64,000 bases of DNA from Palsa-465 sp963800475 (GCA_963800475.1 CAWDAZ010000004.1:496001-560000); one strand, 5' to 3'. Positions 34,086 to 43,445 are shown, counted from the stretch's first letter. Translations and numbers: made by a program. Notes: generated from the letters alone by a model not told the origin.

Positions 34086-35414
34086 GTGATTGGCCTGTAC
34101 ATAGTCCTCGCCGGCCTGCTGGTGCTGGTGAACGCGTTCTTCGTGATCGCCGAGTACGCACTGGTGCGATCGAGCCGCGCGCGACTGGAGACAATGGCGG
34201 ACGAGGGCCTCCGCGGGGCGCGTTTGGCGCTCGAGGAGCTCGACCAGATCGGCGACTACATCTCGGCGTGCCAGGTCGGGATCACGATCGCCTCGATCGC
34301 GATCGGGGCGCTGGGTGTACCCGCGATCGCGCACGCGTTCGAGAAGCTGTTCGGCGGCGCCGCCCATGACGCGGCCGCGATCGCGATCTCAGTGGTGATC
34401 TCCTACCTGCTGATCACCACCTCGCAGAGCGTGATCGGCGAAATCGTCCCGAAGCTCTACACGATCCAGCACGCCGAAGGGCTGGCGCGGCGGATCGCGC
34501 GTCCGCTGCGCTTCTTCCGGGTCCTGTTCCACCCGTTCATCCTGCTGCTGAACGGAGCGTCGAAGTCGATCCTGCGGATGCTGGGCACGGATCCGAACGC
34601 CACGGACGCAGGCGGGACGCCGGAGGAGCTCAAGCGGCTAATCGCCCAATCCCAGACGGGCGGACAGATCGACGTCGGCGAGGCGAGCATGCTGACCGGC
34701 GTCTTCCACCTGCACGAGCAGGAGGCTCGCAACGTGATGACACCGATTCCAGCGGTGGTCACCGTCGATCTGTCCGAGACGGTCGAGGTCGCGCTGCGCC
34801 GCTGCGTGTCGACCGGGCACTCGCGACTGGTCGTGACCGAGGACCAAAACCAGGACCGTGTGAAGGGGATCGTGCACGTCAACCAGCTGGTCAAGCTGAT
34901 GATGTCCAAGGGCATGGAGGCCCACTTCGAGGGCCTGGTTCGCGCGGCGCCGATCGTCCCCGAGACCAAGCCGCTCGACGACCTGCTCGCCGACCTCCAG
35001 CGGGAGCGGACCGAGCTCGCGATCGTGATCGACGAGTACGGTCGGACCGCCGGGATCGTGACGATCGAGGACATCATCGAGGAGGTGGTAGGAGAGATAG
35101 CCGACGAGACCGATCCGGCGGGCGGCGCCGTGCGGAGGCTCGCCAACGGCGACTGGTTCGTCCGGGGCCACGTCGCGGTCTCCGATCTGCCGGACTACGG
35201 CCTCGAGCTCCCCGTTGACACCGACGCGTACAACTCGGTCGGCGGGTTCGTGTTCGCGGCGCTCGGCCGGCTGCCGAAGCGCGGCGACACGATCACCGCC
35301 AACGGCTACTCGATCCGGGTCGAGTCGGTCCGCCAGAACCGGATCGAGGCGGTCAGGATCCGCGAGCGGGGGCGGCACCGCCGCCCCGAGCCGGCCCACG
35401 AGGGCCGCGAGTAG
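34086..35414 (+). CDS. CNNM/CorC (hemolysin-type) membrane protein with CBS pair
   Basis: 442 residues from GTG 34086. The DUF21 membrane domain occupies about 1-190 (NAFFVIAEYALVRSSRARLE at the start, then SACQVGITIASIAIGALG and SQSVIGEIVPKLYTIQHAE). Two CBS motifs follow at about 210-330 (NVMTPIPAVVTVDLS, then ELAIVIDEYGRTAGIVTIED). A CorC/HlyC C-terminal domain is at 350-430. Proteins of this group are linked to Mg2+ or Co2+ efflux, with nucleotide sensing by the CBS pair. A hairpin follows the gene. Confidence 0.92.
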   Translation: MIGLYIVLAGLLVLVNAFFVIAEYALVRSSRARLETMADEGLRGARLALEELDQIGDYISACQVGITIASIAIGALGVPAIAHAFEKLFGGAAHDAAAIAISVVISYLLITTSQSVIGEIVPKLYTIQHAEGLARRIARPLRFFRVLFHPFILLLNGASKSILRMLGTDPNATDAGGTPEELKRLIAQSQTGGQIDVGEASMLTGVFHLHEQEARNVMTPIPAVVTVDLSETVEVALRRCVSTGHSRLVVTEDQNQDRVKGIVHVNQLVKLMMSKGMEAHFEGLVRAAPIVPETKPLDDLLADLQRERTELAIVIDEYGRTAGIVTIEDIIEEVVGEIADETDPAGGAVRRLANGDWFVRGHVAVSDLPDYGLELPVDTDAYNSVGGFVFAALGRLPKRGDTITANGYSIRVESVRQNRIEAVRIRERGRHRRPEPAHEGRE

Positions 35415-35448
35415 GCCGCCGGCAGCGCGCCTCAGTCGGTGGGGGCGA

Positions 35449-35471
35449 AGCCGGCCCACAAAGGGCCGGCT
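35449..35471 (+). terminator. hairpin after the CNNM/CorC gene
   Basis: A 9-bp perfect stem AGCCGGCCC/GGGCCGGCT with a 5-base loop lies 35 bases after the stop codon. A pyrimidine-rich stretch follows, but there is no long T-run, so its strength is uncertain. Confidence 0.5.
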
Positions 35472-35610
35472 CCATCTCTCCTCTCAACCACCGGGAGGGT
35501 CCACGCCAGCGGCCGGATTATCGGCACCGGCGCGCGGCGGTCCCCGGCGTTGCCTGTTGCGACGGATCGTAACGAATGATGCGAGGTTGCGCGAGTGGAT
35601 TCGCGCGCAA

Positions 35611-35643
35611 CAAAAAGAGCCGGCCCGCTCGAGGCGGGCCGGC
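35611..35643 (-). terminator. terminator of the minus-strand dehydrogenase gene
   Basis: A 10-bp stem (35619-35628 with 35634-35643), loop of 5, is followed on the minus strand by TCTTTTTG, a typical intrinsic terminator. It serves transcription coming from 35765. The rest of the 35415-35764 gap shows no gene. Confidence 0.75.
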
Positions 35644-35764
35644 CCGGTGCTTCTGGGGAGGAGGTGCTGCTATGAGGTACGTCGCGAGAGGAATACTCGG
35701 CGCTGACCCTCAACGGGCGCTAAATAGTTCCTCGGAGGTTTGTGAGGCTGCGCTGCGCGCGCCG

Positions 35765-36574
35765 TCAGTCGTATGAATAGAAGCCCCGGCCGGTCTTGCG
35801 GCCGAGCGCTCCCTCCTCGGCGAGCGCGATCAGTTGCTCGGGGACATCCGCGCCGATCGACTCGCCGATCGCCTGCGAAACGTCGAGGCCGACGTAGTCG
35901 AGCAGCGCCAGCGGGCCCATCGGCATCCCGGCGCCCAGCGACATGCACCGGTCGACGTCCTCGGCGGGCATCCCGCTCTCCTGCATCAGCTCGACGGCGC
36001 TGAACAGGTACGGGAACAGCAGCCGGTTGACGACGAACCCGGGCGAGTCGGGCACCTGCACCGGGGTCTTGCCGATCGCCTCGGCGAGCGCCCGGGCGCG
36101 GGACCGGGTGTCCTCGTCGGCCGCGGGCGGAAACGCGAGCTCGACCAGCTTCATCCGCGGAACGGGGTTGAAGGGGTGAAAGCCGACGAACCGCTCCGGG
36201 TGCCCGCTGGCCGTCGCGAGCTCGGAGATCGACAGCGACGAGGTGGTGGTCGCAAGGATCGCGTTCGGCTCCGCGTGCTTGGAGAGCTCGCCGAGCTCGG
36301 CGAGGATCTCCGACTTCATCCCATGGTGCTCGACGACGGCTTCGACCAGGAAGGTGGCCGAGTCGAGCCCGGCCAGGTCGGTGACGATCGTGACGCGGTC
36401 GGGGTCGACCTCGCCGCCGAGGAGCTTCGTGCAGTTGCGCGAGATCGTCGCGTGCGCGCGCTTGGCGGACTCGGAAGACCGAGCCCAGAGCAGCACTTGG
36501 CCGTTCCTGGCGGCGGTGGCGGCGAGGCCGCAGGCGATCGCGCCTGAGCCTGCGATTCCGAGTCGTTCCTCCAC
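35765..36574 (-). CDS. 3-hydroxyacyl-CoA dehydrogenase
   Basis: 269 residues from GTG 36574, which has AGGAGGAG at 7 bases' distance; the TTG at 36580 is too close to that site. The NAD-binding loop reads GIAGSGAIACGLAATAARNG. The catalytic set of the 3HCDH family is visible as ATTTSSLSI, GFHPFNPVP (His) and VVNRLLFPYL (Asn). The C-terminal domain ends with EGALGRKTGRGFYSYD. It oxidises (S)-3-hydroxyacyl-CoA, for example 3-hydroxybutyryl-CoA. It diverges from a thiolase gene, which suggests a shared fatty-acid or butyrate-type pathway. Confidence 0.93.
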   Translation of the reverse strand: MEERLGIAGSGAIACGLAATAARNGQVLLWARSSESAKRAHATISRNCTKLLGGEVDPDRVTIVTDLAGLDSATFLVEAVVEHHGMKSEILAELGELSKHAEPNAILATTTSSLSISELATASGHPERFVGFHPFNPVPRMKLVELAFPPAADEDTRSRARALAEAIGKTPVQVPDSPGFVVNRLLFPYLFSAVELMQESGMPAEDVDRCMSLGAGMPMGPLALLDYVGLDVSQAIGESIGADVPEQLIALAEEGALGRKTGRGFYSYD

Positions 36575-36780
36575 GTTCAAGCTCCTCCTGTATCGAGATG
36601 CGGGCGCGGGCCGTCGGCACCCGCACGCGGAAGCTGATCCGCGGTCGCGAGGGCCGTCCGGTCCCGGTCGCCGGGGTACAGTAGTACGTGGATTTGATTA
36701 CCGGCGCCGCCCCTTCGGCGGCCGGGACCTCCGACCGCCGGACCGGCGGTTCGACCTTCGAGGAGACAAGGAGCCGCTAG

Positions 36781-37950
36781 ATGCCGTTTGAAGGCCGTGA
36801 GGTAGTGATCGTCGAGGCCGCCCGCACCCCGATTGGCCGGGGACACCCGGAGAAGGGCTACTACAAGGACACGCACCCGAACGAGCTGCTGGGGGCCGCC
36901 TACCGGGCAGTCGTCGAGCGCTCCGGGATCGAGGCCGAGCAGGTTGAGAACGTGATCGCCGGTTGCGTGGCGCAGTTCGGCCCGCAGGGGCTGCACGTCG
37001 GCCGCAACGCGTGGCTGCAGCAGGGCTTCCCGATCGAGACTTCGGCGACGACGATCGATCTGCAGTGCGGCTCCGCGCAGCAGGCGGTCAACCTCGCCGC
37101 CTCGCAGATCGCCTCCGGCGTCCACGACGTCGTGATCGGCGGCGGTGTCGAGCACATGGGCAAGCTGCCGTTCGCGGCGACGATGAAGACCCAGGAGGAG
37201 TTCGGGTACGCGTTCACGCCGGAGCTGCTGGCCCACCACAACGTGCAGGGCCAGGGGCTCGGCGCCGAGATGATCGCCGAGGAGTACGAGATCCCCAGGC
37301 ACGATCTCGACGAGCTCGCGCTCCGCTCGCACCAGCTCGCCCATCGCGCGACCGAGGAGGGACGCTTCGAGCGCGAGACGATCCCGATGCGGGTCAACGG
37401 CGACACGTACGTCACCGACCAGGGGATCCGACCGGACACGAGCCTCGAGGCGCTCAGCCAGCTGAAGACGGTGTTCAAGGAGGACGGCGTGATCACCGCC
37501 GGCAACTCGTCGCAGATCTCCGACGGCGCGGCCGCCGTGCTGCTGATGACGCGCGACAAGGCCAGTGAGCTCGGGCTGACGCCGCGGGCCAAGATCGTCG
37601 ACCAGATCACGGTCGGCTGCGACCCCGTGAAGATGCTCGAGGGCCCGATTCCGGCCACCGCGAAGACGCTCGAGCGCAACTCGATGACGATCGACGACAT
37701 CGACCTGATCGAGATCAACGAGGCGTTCGCGCCGGTCGTCGCGGCGTGGCGCAACGTCCACAAGCCCGACATGGACCGGGTCAACGTCAACGGCGGCGCG
37801 ATGGCGCTCGGCCACCCGCTGGGATCGACCGGAGCCCGGCTGATCACGACGCTCCTGCACGAGCTCGAGCGCTCCGACAAGGAGGTCGGGTTCGTGACGA
37901 TGTGCTGCGGCGGCGGGCTCGGGACGGCGACGCTGATCCAGCGGGTCTGA
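36781..37950 (+). CDS. acetyl-CoA C-acyltransferase (thiolase)
   Basis: 389 residues; ATG 36781 follows AAGGAG. The acylated Cys96 is in TIDLQCGSAQQAV. NEAFAPV, GHPLGSTGAR (catalytic His) and the second catalytic Cys375 in MCCGGGLG complete the active site. It performs thiolytic cleavage or condensation of acyl-CoA. The divergent region shared with the dehydrogenase gene (36575-36780) contains a GTACAGTAGTAC palindrome near 36676-36687 and a GCCGCC/GGCGGC hairpin. Either could be regulatory, but I cannot name a regulator. Confidence 0.94.
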   Translation: MPFEGREVVIVEAARTPIGRGHPEKGYYKDTHPNELLGAAYRAVVERSGIEAEQVENVIAGCVAQFGPQGLHVGRNAWLQQGFPIETSATTIDLQCGSAQQAVNLAASQIASGVHDVVIGGGVEHMGKLPFAATMKTQEEFGYAFTPELLAHHNVQGQGLGAEMIAEEYEIPRHDLDELALRSHQLAHRATEEGRFERETIPMRVNGDTYVTDQGIRPDTSLEALSQLKTVFKEDGVITAGNSSQISDGAAAVLLMTRDKASELGLTPRAKIVDQITVGCDPVKMLEGPIPATAKTLERNSMTIDDIDLIEINEAFAPVVAAWRNVHKPDMDRVNVNGGAMALGHPLGSTGARLITTLLHELERSDKEVGFVTMCCGGGLGTATLIQRV

Positions 37951-37965
37951 GCCGCGGCCGACAGA

Positions 37966-38000
37966 ATTCCCCTATTCCGGGTAGCTATTCTTACCTATAG
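37966..38000 (+). promoter_or_regulatory. AT-rich putative promoter region of the peroxiredoxin gene
   Basis: A conspicuous AT-rich island in otherwise GC-rich DNA, with CTATTC twice (37972 and 37985) and TACCTATAG as a possible -10 area, 29-60 bases before the peroxiredoxin start. A redox-responsive operator is possible. No known box is matched. Confidence 0.3.
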
Positions 38001-38028
38001 CGGACCCGATGCAGAGAGGATGTGAACG

Positions 38029-38685
38029 ATGGCTCTGACGATTGGCGATACGGCCCCCGACTTCGAGGCGAACAGCACCGAAGGCCCGATCAGCTTCCAC
38101 GACTGGCTCGGCGATTCGTGGGGGGTGCTGTTCTCGCACCCGAAGGACTTCACCCCGGTCTGCACGACCGAGCTCGGCTACATGGCCAGGATCAAGCCCG
38201 AGTTCGACCGCCGCGGCGTCAAGATCATCGGCATCTCGGTCGACTCGACCGGCGATCACGAGGGCTGGGCGAAGGACATCGAGGAGACCCAGGGCACCGC
38301 GCCCAACTATCCGATCATCGGCGACGACGACTTCAACGTCGCGACGCTTTACGGGATGCTGCCGGCCGGTACCTCGGGCGATGCCAAGTCGCGCACGCCC
38401 GCGGACAACCAGACCGTCCGCAACGTGTTCGTGATCGGGCCCGACAAGAAGATCAAGCTGATCCTCGTGTACCCGATGACGACCGGGCGGAACTTCGACG
38501 AGGTGCTGCGGGTGATCGACTCGCTGCAGCTCACCGCCAACCACAAGGTGTCGACGCCCGCGCAGTGGAACCCGGGCGACGACGTGATCATCGCCGGCTC
38601 GGTGTCCGACGAGCAGGCGAAGGAGATCTTCGGCGAGTGGGAGTCGCCGAAGCCCTATATCCGGATCGTTCCGCAGCCGAGCTAG
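38029..38685 (+). CDS. 1-Cys peroxiredoxin (Prx6 type)
   Basis: 218 residues from ATG 38029. The peroxidatic motif DFTPVCTTE carries Cys45, and no second resolving Cys is seen. The Prx6-type C-terminal extension is present (YPMTTGRNFDEVLRVIDSLQ and the following beta section with WNPGDDVIIAGSVSDEQ). It reduces hydrogen peroxide or lipid hydroperoxides and needs an outside thiol for regeneration. A MOSC gene lies convergent, 3 bases from its stop. Confidence 0.95.
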   Translation: MALTIGDTAPDFEANSTEGPISFHDWLGDSWGVLFSHPKDFTPVCTTELGYMARIKPEFDRRGVKIIGISVDSTGDHEGWAKDIEETQGTAPNYPIIGDDDFNVATLYGMLPAGTSGDAKSRTPADNQTVRNVFVIGPDKKIKLILVYPMTTGRNFDEVLRVIDSLQLTANHKVSTPAQWNPGDDVIIAGSVSDEQAKEIFGEWESPKPYIRIVPQPS

Positions 38686-38688
38686 GAC

Positions 38689-39219
38689 TCAAAGCTTCAC
38701 GAGCCGATCGCCGACCCGGATCGTTCCGGGTGCGATCACGCGTGCGTTGATCCCGCGCAGGTTGAGCTCGCGGCCCACCTTCGAGTTGACGAGCTTCTGC
38801 GCATCCAGTCCGAACCGGCGCAGGAACTTGCCGCAGCCGGTGTGTGGAACGGCCGTCACCTCGATCACGGCGTCGCCCACCGCCAGGCGGGTGCCCGGCG
38901 GCAGGTTGGCGTGGCCCAGGTCGAGGTCGACGTACAGCTGGTCGCCCGCCAGCGCCCAGCGTTCGCGCTCGCCGGCGAACAGCGCGGCCGCTCGGGCGTT
39001 CATCAGCGTCAGCTGAGTATCGGGGTCGACGGGCTTGCCGGCCGCTTGTAGCCTGGCGAGCCAGCTGTCCCCGGCGAGGCCCACGCTCGGATCGACGCGC
39101 GCGCTGTCGAGCACCTCGCGCCGGCCCTCGGCAGGCCGGCGCGCGATCAGCTCGACTACGCCTCCGTCGCGCGGTGAGCAGCGGATCTCGTCCAGGTTTG
39201 CGTCGGCCTCGAGCAGCAC
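38689..39219 (-). CDS. MOSC-domain protein
   Basis: 176 residues from GTG 39219. The MOSC beta-barrel is visible: SVGLAGDSW, TLMNARAAALFA, GDQLYVDLDLGHANLP, and the conserved-Cys segment VTAVPHTGCGKFLRRFG, ending LNLRGINARVIAPGTIRVGD. MOSC domains bind sulfur carried by molybdenum cofactor or act as stand-alone sulfur-transfer proteins. No MOCO gene is near, so the partner is unknown. Confidence 0.85.
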   Translation of the reverse strand: MLLEADANLDEIRCSPRDGGVVELIARRPAEGRREVLDSARVDPSVGLAGDSWLARLQAAGKPVDPDTQLTLMNARAAALFAGERERWALAGDQLYVDLDLGHANLPPGTRLAVGDAVIEVTAVPHTGCGKFLRRFGLDAQKLVNSKVGRELNLRGINARVIAPGTIRVGDRLVKL

Positions 39220-39262
39220 TGCTGCCCGATTGTCTCAGCCCTGCTGCTCGGTCGTCAGTCGC

Positions 39263-40345
39263 TCACTCGTGGTCATCGGATCCATTCTCGGAAGTCAGCC
39301 ACCGGAACCCGGCCACGTCCGGCGCCGCGGGCAGCGGGCTTGACGGTAGGCCGGCGGGCGGGTCATCGACGTTGTACCCCGACGGCGCGAGGTCATTCGG
39401 CGTGTCGGGGTGGAACACCGAGGCGAGGTACTGCGCCTGGCCGCGCCCGGGCCCGAGCTCGAACTGGCCGCCGCCGTATGCTCCGATCCCGCGCTCAGCG
39501 CAGTAGTCATAGGCGTCGCAGAGCCGCTTCAGCCCGCCGATCCGCGACGGCTTCAGGTTCACCATCCGGGGCGGGAACGGCAGCGCCTCGATGTCGTCGA
39601 TCGAGTGGATCGGCGCGTCCCAGGTGATCCGGTCGTGCTCGCCGGCCAACACGGCGGCGGTCTCCGGCGTGACGACGTCCGGGTCCTCGAGCCAAGCGTC
39701 GGGGAACGCGTCGACGACGCGCTGGTACAGCACCGGGTCCGGCGGCTGATCGACGATCGTGCCGCGGTACAGCGCCTTGAAGTCGATCGAGTCGACCGCG
39801 CCGGTCTGCACGAGCGCATCGAACAGCTCCGGCGTCCAGTTGCTGGTCGCGTCGAGCTTGAAGCGGAGCGTCGGGTATCGATCGAGCCGGCGCTCGATCG
39901 GCCCGATCGTCGCCGGGTCGCCGAGCCGCAGCGACACGACGAACGTCAGCGGGCTCGGCTCGCGCCCGAGCACCTCGTGCAGCGGCTTGCCCGCCTGCCG
40001 CAGCGCCAGGTCGAGTGCCGCGCTGTGGAACGTCCACCTGCGGTACAGCCGCGAGACGTCGCGCTCCGGGGGCACCGGGAACAGGTCGAGCGAGTCGATC
40101 AGCGCGCAGAACTCGTCGAGCGTGTACCTGCCGCCGAGCTCATGGACGGCGCCTGCCTCTTGCAGCGCCGTCTGGTCGACGGCGTCGTAGACGACGTCCT
40201 CGCCGACGCCCTCGAGCCCCCCGCCGTGCAGATGCACGACGGTCGTGAGCCGTTCGAAGCCGCTCGAGACCTGAAGGCAAAGGCCCTCGAGGCTGTACCG
40301 ATCGACGTCGAGCGGGAGCCCGGCGAGCAGGTCGAAGGTGCTCAA
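39263..40345 (-). CDS. enolase-superfamily protein, substrate unknown
   Basis: 360 residues. The ATG overlaps the end of xseB by 4 bases. The order of acid/base and metal ligands looks like a muconate-lactonizing/OSBS-type enzyme: FKLDATSNW (first Lys), DFKALYRG, WLEDPD, TWDAPIHS and NLKPSRIGG (last Lys). They occupy the usual C-terminal barrel positions, but the spacing and flanking residues are unusual and I cannot name the reaction. The C-terminus is rich in Pro. The tight overlap with exonuclease VII genes is remarkable because no metabolic link is obvious. Confidence 0.7.
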   Translation of the reverse strand: MSTFDLLAGLPLDVDRYSLEGLCLQVSSGFERLTTVVHLHGGGLEGVGEDVVYDAVDQTALQEAGAVHELGGRYTLDEFCALIDSLDLFPVPPERDVSRLYRRWTFHSAALDLALRQAGKPLHEVLGREPSPLTFVVSLRLGDPATIGPIERRLDRYPTLRFKLDATSNWTPELFDALVQTGAVDSIDFKALYRGTIVDQPPDPVLYQRVVDAFPDAWLEDPDVVTPETAAVLAGEHDRITWDAPIHSIDDIEALPFPPRMVNLKPSRIGGLKRLCDAYDYCAERGIGAYGGGQFELGPGRGQAQYLASVFHPDTPNDLAPSGYNVDDPPAGLPSSPLPAAPDVAGFRWLTSENGSDDHE

Positions 40346-40572
40346 CCGGCCTGCGCCCCCGCGCTCTGGAGCCGGGCGACCAGCTCCTCGAGGCGAAGCT
40401 CCTCGAGCCCGCTCGAGACGGCGTCGAGCTCGGCGGCGCAGTACTCGACGAGATCCCGCCCCTCCTTGACCAGGTCGAGCGTCTCTCGCAGCCCGGCATC
40501 GCCAGAGTCGAGCCGGCGGATGATCTCCTCGATCCGGGTGAGCGCCGTCTCGTAGCTTCGCTCGTCGGTCAT
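40342..40572 (-). CDS. xseB: exodeoxyribonuclease VII small subunit
   Basis: 76 residues. It overlaps both neighbours by 4 bases. The characteristic helical hairpin is visible: YETALTRIEEIIRRLDSGDA, then ETLDLVKEGRDLVEYCAAEL. Several copies of this subunit bind the large subunit and control its activity. Order and overlap with xseA support the call. Confidence 0.93.
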   Translation of the reverse strand: MTDERSYETALTRIEEIIRRLDSGDAGLRETLDLVKEGRDLVEYCAAELDAVSSGLEELRLEELVARLQSAGAQAG

Positions 40573-41876
40573 TCTCCGACCCGTGCCCTGACGCGGCCGT
40601 CGTGGAAGCGCACCCCGATTGCTCGTTGCTCGCGGGCGGCGGCGGCGGAGGTCACCGGGTCGCCGGACTCGTCCTCGACGAGCGCATAGCCGCGCGCGAG
40701 CGTGCGGTCCGGGTCGTGAGCCGCAAGCGCGAGCGAAAGCCGCTCGAGCTCGCCCCGCCGCCGAGCGTGCTCGGGACCGGCAGAGCGAGCAGCGATTCGG
40801 CCGAGCACGAGCAGGTGCGTCGAGGCCAGCGACCGTCTTTCTTCGCCCGCCCGGTTGGCGCTCGCGCGCAGCTCGCGAAGCAGCTGGTGAAGGTGACGCC
40901 GGTGGCGCGCGACGTGCTGGCTCGGCGAGCGCGACAGGTGCGCGAGCGTCGTCGCGCGCGCGACGATCGCGCGCCGGCCGTGGCCGTGCAGCCGGCGTGC
41001 GAGCGAGGTCAGCTCGGTGCGCGCAGTGCGGCAGTCGATCCCGACGGCGGTCTCAGCGGCGTGGGTCGGGGTCGAGCACGACACGGCCGCCACGTCGTCG
41101 ATCAGGGTCCGATCGGTGTGGTGTCCGACGGACGAGATCACGGGCACGCGCAACAGCGCGACCGTGCGGCACAGCGCCTCGTCGCAGAACGCGAACAGGT
41201 CCGCCAGCGAGCCGCCACCGCGCGCGACGATCACCACCTCGACCTCCGGCGTCGCCGCGAGCTCGCGCAGCGCGGCCGCGATCCGGGGCGAGGCGTGGCG
41301 ATCCTGGACGGGCGCGAACGCCCACACCAGGCGCCCCGCCCAGCCCCGCCGCTCCAGCCCGGCGAGCACGTCGTGGCGGGCTTTGCCCTGCTCGCCCGTG
41401 ACGACCCCGATCGTCCGTGGCAGGAGCGGGCGTGACAGCCGCTTCTGGAGCTCGAACAGGCCGTCGGCGTCGAGCTTGCGGCGTAGCCGCTCGAGCTGCA
41501 CGAGCAGGTCACCCTCACCGGCGACCCGGAGCTCGGAGACCGCGAAACTGAACGACGGGGAGGATGTGGAGCTGCCCGGGTAGTAGTCGCAGCCTCCACC
41601 GACGACGACGCGAAGCCCGTCCGCGAGCGTCACCCCGAGCGCGTCGAACTCGTTGCGCCACATCGAGCACGGCAGCGCGCCGCGGGAGTCGCGGAGCTCG
41701 AAGTAGACCCGTGCTCGCGCGGCCCGGAACCCCCACATCTCGCCGACGAGCTGGACGCGCGCGAACTCCTGGAGGCGGCGCTTCAGCTGCTCCGCGTAGG
41801 AGCCGACCGGATACGGACCGGGCAGGTCGCAGTCAGGTATCGCTTCGGCGCCGCTCGGATCGGGTGAGACGCTCAC
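40569..41876 (-). CDS. xseA: exodeoxyribonuclease VII large subunit
   Basis: 435 residues. It has an N-terminal OB-fold (VGEMWGFRAARARVYFELRD), then the catalytic core with TIGVVTGEQGKARHDVLAGL, VVIVARGGGSLADLFAFCDE and SSVGHHTDRTLIDDVAAVSC followed by TPTHAAE. A long helical region with basic residues precedes the closing LARGYALVEDESGDPVTSA strand. The enzyme degrades single-stranded DNA from both ends. The GEQGKARHD segment differs from the more usual TSPTGAAIRD, but the rest is typical. Confidence 0.94.
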   Translation of the reverse strand: MSVSPDPSGAEAIPDCDLPGPYPVGSYAEQLKRRLQEFARVQLVGEMWGFRAARARVYFELRDSRGALPCSMWRNEFDALGVTLADGLRVVVGGGCDYYPGSSTSSPSFSFAVSELRVAGEGDLLVQLERLRRKLDADGLFELQKRLSRPLLPRTIGVVTGEQGKARHDVLAGLERRGWAGRLVWAFAPVQDRHASPRIAAALRELAATPEVEVVIVARGGGSLADLFAFCDEALCRTVALLRVPVISSVGHHTDRTLIDDVAAVSCSTPTHAAETAVGIDCRTARTELTSLARRLHGHGRRAIVARATTLAHLSRSPSQHVARHRRHLHQLLRELRASANRAGEERRSLASTHLLVLGRIAARSAGPEHARRRGELERLSLALAAHDPDRTLARGYALVEDESGDPVTSAAAAREQRAIGVRFHDGRVRARVGE

Positions 41877-41885
41877 CCCTCCAGG

Positions 41886-43445
41886 CTATCCAGACGGGTA
41901 GTGCTCTCGTGCAATCTCAGCGTCGACGTCCGGGGCCAGCAGCTCCGGATCGGCGGTCTCGCCCCAGCGGCGGTGGAAGAAGTCGGCGTAGAACGGCCAC
42001 GAGGCGAACATCAGCACGACACCGAGGATCAGACCACCGATCCCGACGAGGATCGGGGTCTGGATACCAAGCAGCGCCTTGGAGTAGTTGTTCCCGGCCT
42101 TCGAGTAGTAGCTGTACGCCTTGACGCCGATTCCGATCAGCATCAGCCCGCCCACGAACGGGATCAGGCCGGCGAACAGGAACGTCTTCAAGCTGTCGAA
42201 CAGGTGCTTGCGGAAGTAGAACGCGCACGCGAGGCCCGTGCAGCCGTAGTAGAAGCAGACGGCGAACCCGAGCGCGGAGATCGTGTCTCCGAGCACGTTC
42301 TGGCTCGGGTTGAACGCGAGCAGCGCGATCGTCCACACGATCGACAGGCCGCCCATCAGCAGGGTGGAGAACGACGGCGTCAGGAACCGCGGGTGGATGC
42401 GGCCGAACGCGGAGGGGATCGCCTTCCACTTCGCCATCGACAGCGTCGTGCGTGCGGTCGGCAGGATCGTGGTCTGGGTCGACGCCGAGGCGGAGGTGAG
42501 GACGGCGATGATCACCAGCTTGTTCAACGGCGACCCGAACACGTTCGTGGCCAGCGAGTTCAGGACATCGCTGGAGTTGTTGGACAGGAACGCCGTCCCG
42601 TGGTACGCCTGGGCTGCGACCGTGGTGAGGACGTAGATCAGCAGCAGGATCACGGTCGAGACGATCGCCGCCTTGCCGGGGCCGCGGCGCGAGTCGCGCG
42701 ACTCTTCGTTCACGGCGACGCCCGAGTCCCAGCCCCAATAGATGAAGATGCCCAGTAGGACGGCATCAATCAGCGCGCTCCAGCCCATGTCGAACGGGTT
42801 GAACCACGACGCCGAGACATGGATCGAGTGGGCGGGGTTGTTCGCGTACACCTTGATCAGCGTCACGACTACGAACAGCGTCAGCGTGGCCAGCTCGAAG
42901 CCGAGCAGGAAGGTCTGCACGCGGGCCGACAGCTCGATTCCGCGATAGCAGATCCACGTCATGAGCGCGATCCAGATCATGGCGCCGACGATCAGCATGA
43001 CGTTGGAATGGGCAGCCCAGTGCCAGCTGAAGAGCAGGTACGTGTAGTTGCTCGCGATCGCCGCCAGCGACGCCATCACGATGATGTCCGCGAGGAAGAT
43101 CGCCCAGCCGTTGATCCACCCGAGCTGCGGCCCCCACGCGCGCGACACCCACGCGAACGAGGTGCCGGCGTCGGGGTCGGCGAAGTTGAAGTAGCGGTAG
43201 CCGACCGAGACGAACAGGATCGGGATGAACGACACGATCATGACCGCCGGGGCGTGGGTTCCGACGCCCGTGACGGCGACGATGAAGCCGAGCGTCGCCG
43301 CGAGGCTGTACGCGGGCGCCGTCGACGCGACCGCGATCACCAGGTTCGAGATGTACCCGAGTGCGTCGCGTTTGAGGCCCTTGTGGCCGGGCAGCGACTG
43401 ATCGTCGACGGGCTCCCGCGGGGCAGTGACTGCTGCGCTCTCCAT
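41886..43445 (-). CDS. APC-family amino acid permease
   Basis: 519 residues from ATG 43445 (GAGGAGGAGG upstream). About twelve hydrophobic segments are present. The first contains SNLVIAVASTAPAYSLAATL, and the substrate-binding unwound part of helix 1 is present. ADPDAGTSFAWVSRAWGPQLG is the usual second-helix area, and YWGWDSGVAVNEESRDSRRG the helix 6 region. LTSASASTQTTILPTARTTL resembles helix 8. It should import amino acids or amines by ion or proton coupling. The substrate is not predictable. Confidence 0.92.
   Translation of the reverse strand: MESAAVTAPREPVDDQSLPGHKGLKRDALGYISNLVIAVASTAPAYSLAATLGFIVAVTGVGTHAPAVMIVSFIPILFVSVGYRYFNFADPDAGTSFAWVSRAWGPQLGWINGWAIFLADIIVMASLAAIASNYTYLLFSWHWAAHSNVMLIVGAMIWIALMTWICYRGIELSARVQTFLLGFELATLTLFVVVTLIKVYANNPAHSIHVSASWFNPFDMGWSALIDAVLLGIFIYWGWDSGVAVNEESRDSRRGPGKAAIVSTVILLLIYVLTTVAAQAYHGTAFLSNNSSDVLNSLATNVFGSPLNKLVIIAVLTSASASTQTTILPTARTTLSMAKWKAIPSAFGRIHPRFLTPSFSTLLMGGLSIVWTIALLAFNPSQNVLGDTISALGFAVCFYYGCTGLACAFYFRKHLFDSLKTFLFAGLIPFVGGLMLIGIGVKAYSYYSKAGNNYSKALLGIQTPILVGIGGLILGVVLMFASWPFYADFFHRRWGETADPELLAPDVDAEIAREHYPSG

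Noticed and set aside
36577..37860. Minus-strand frame of 427 codons opposite the thiolase gene
   Set aside because: Shadow frame; the thiolase has both catalytic cysteines, catalytic His and a ribosome-binding site.
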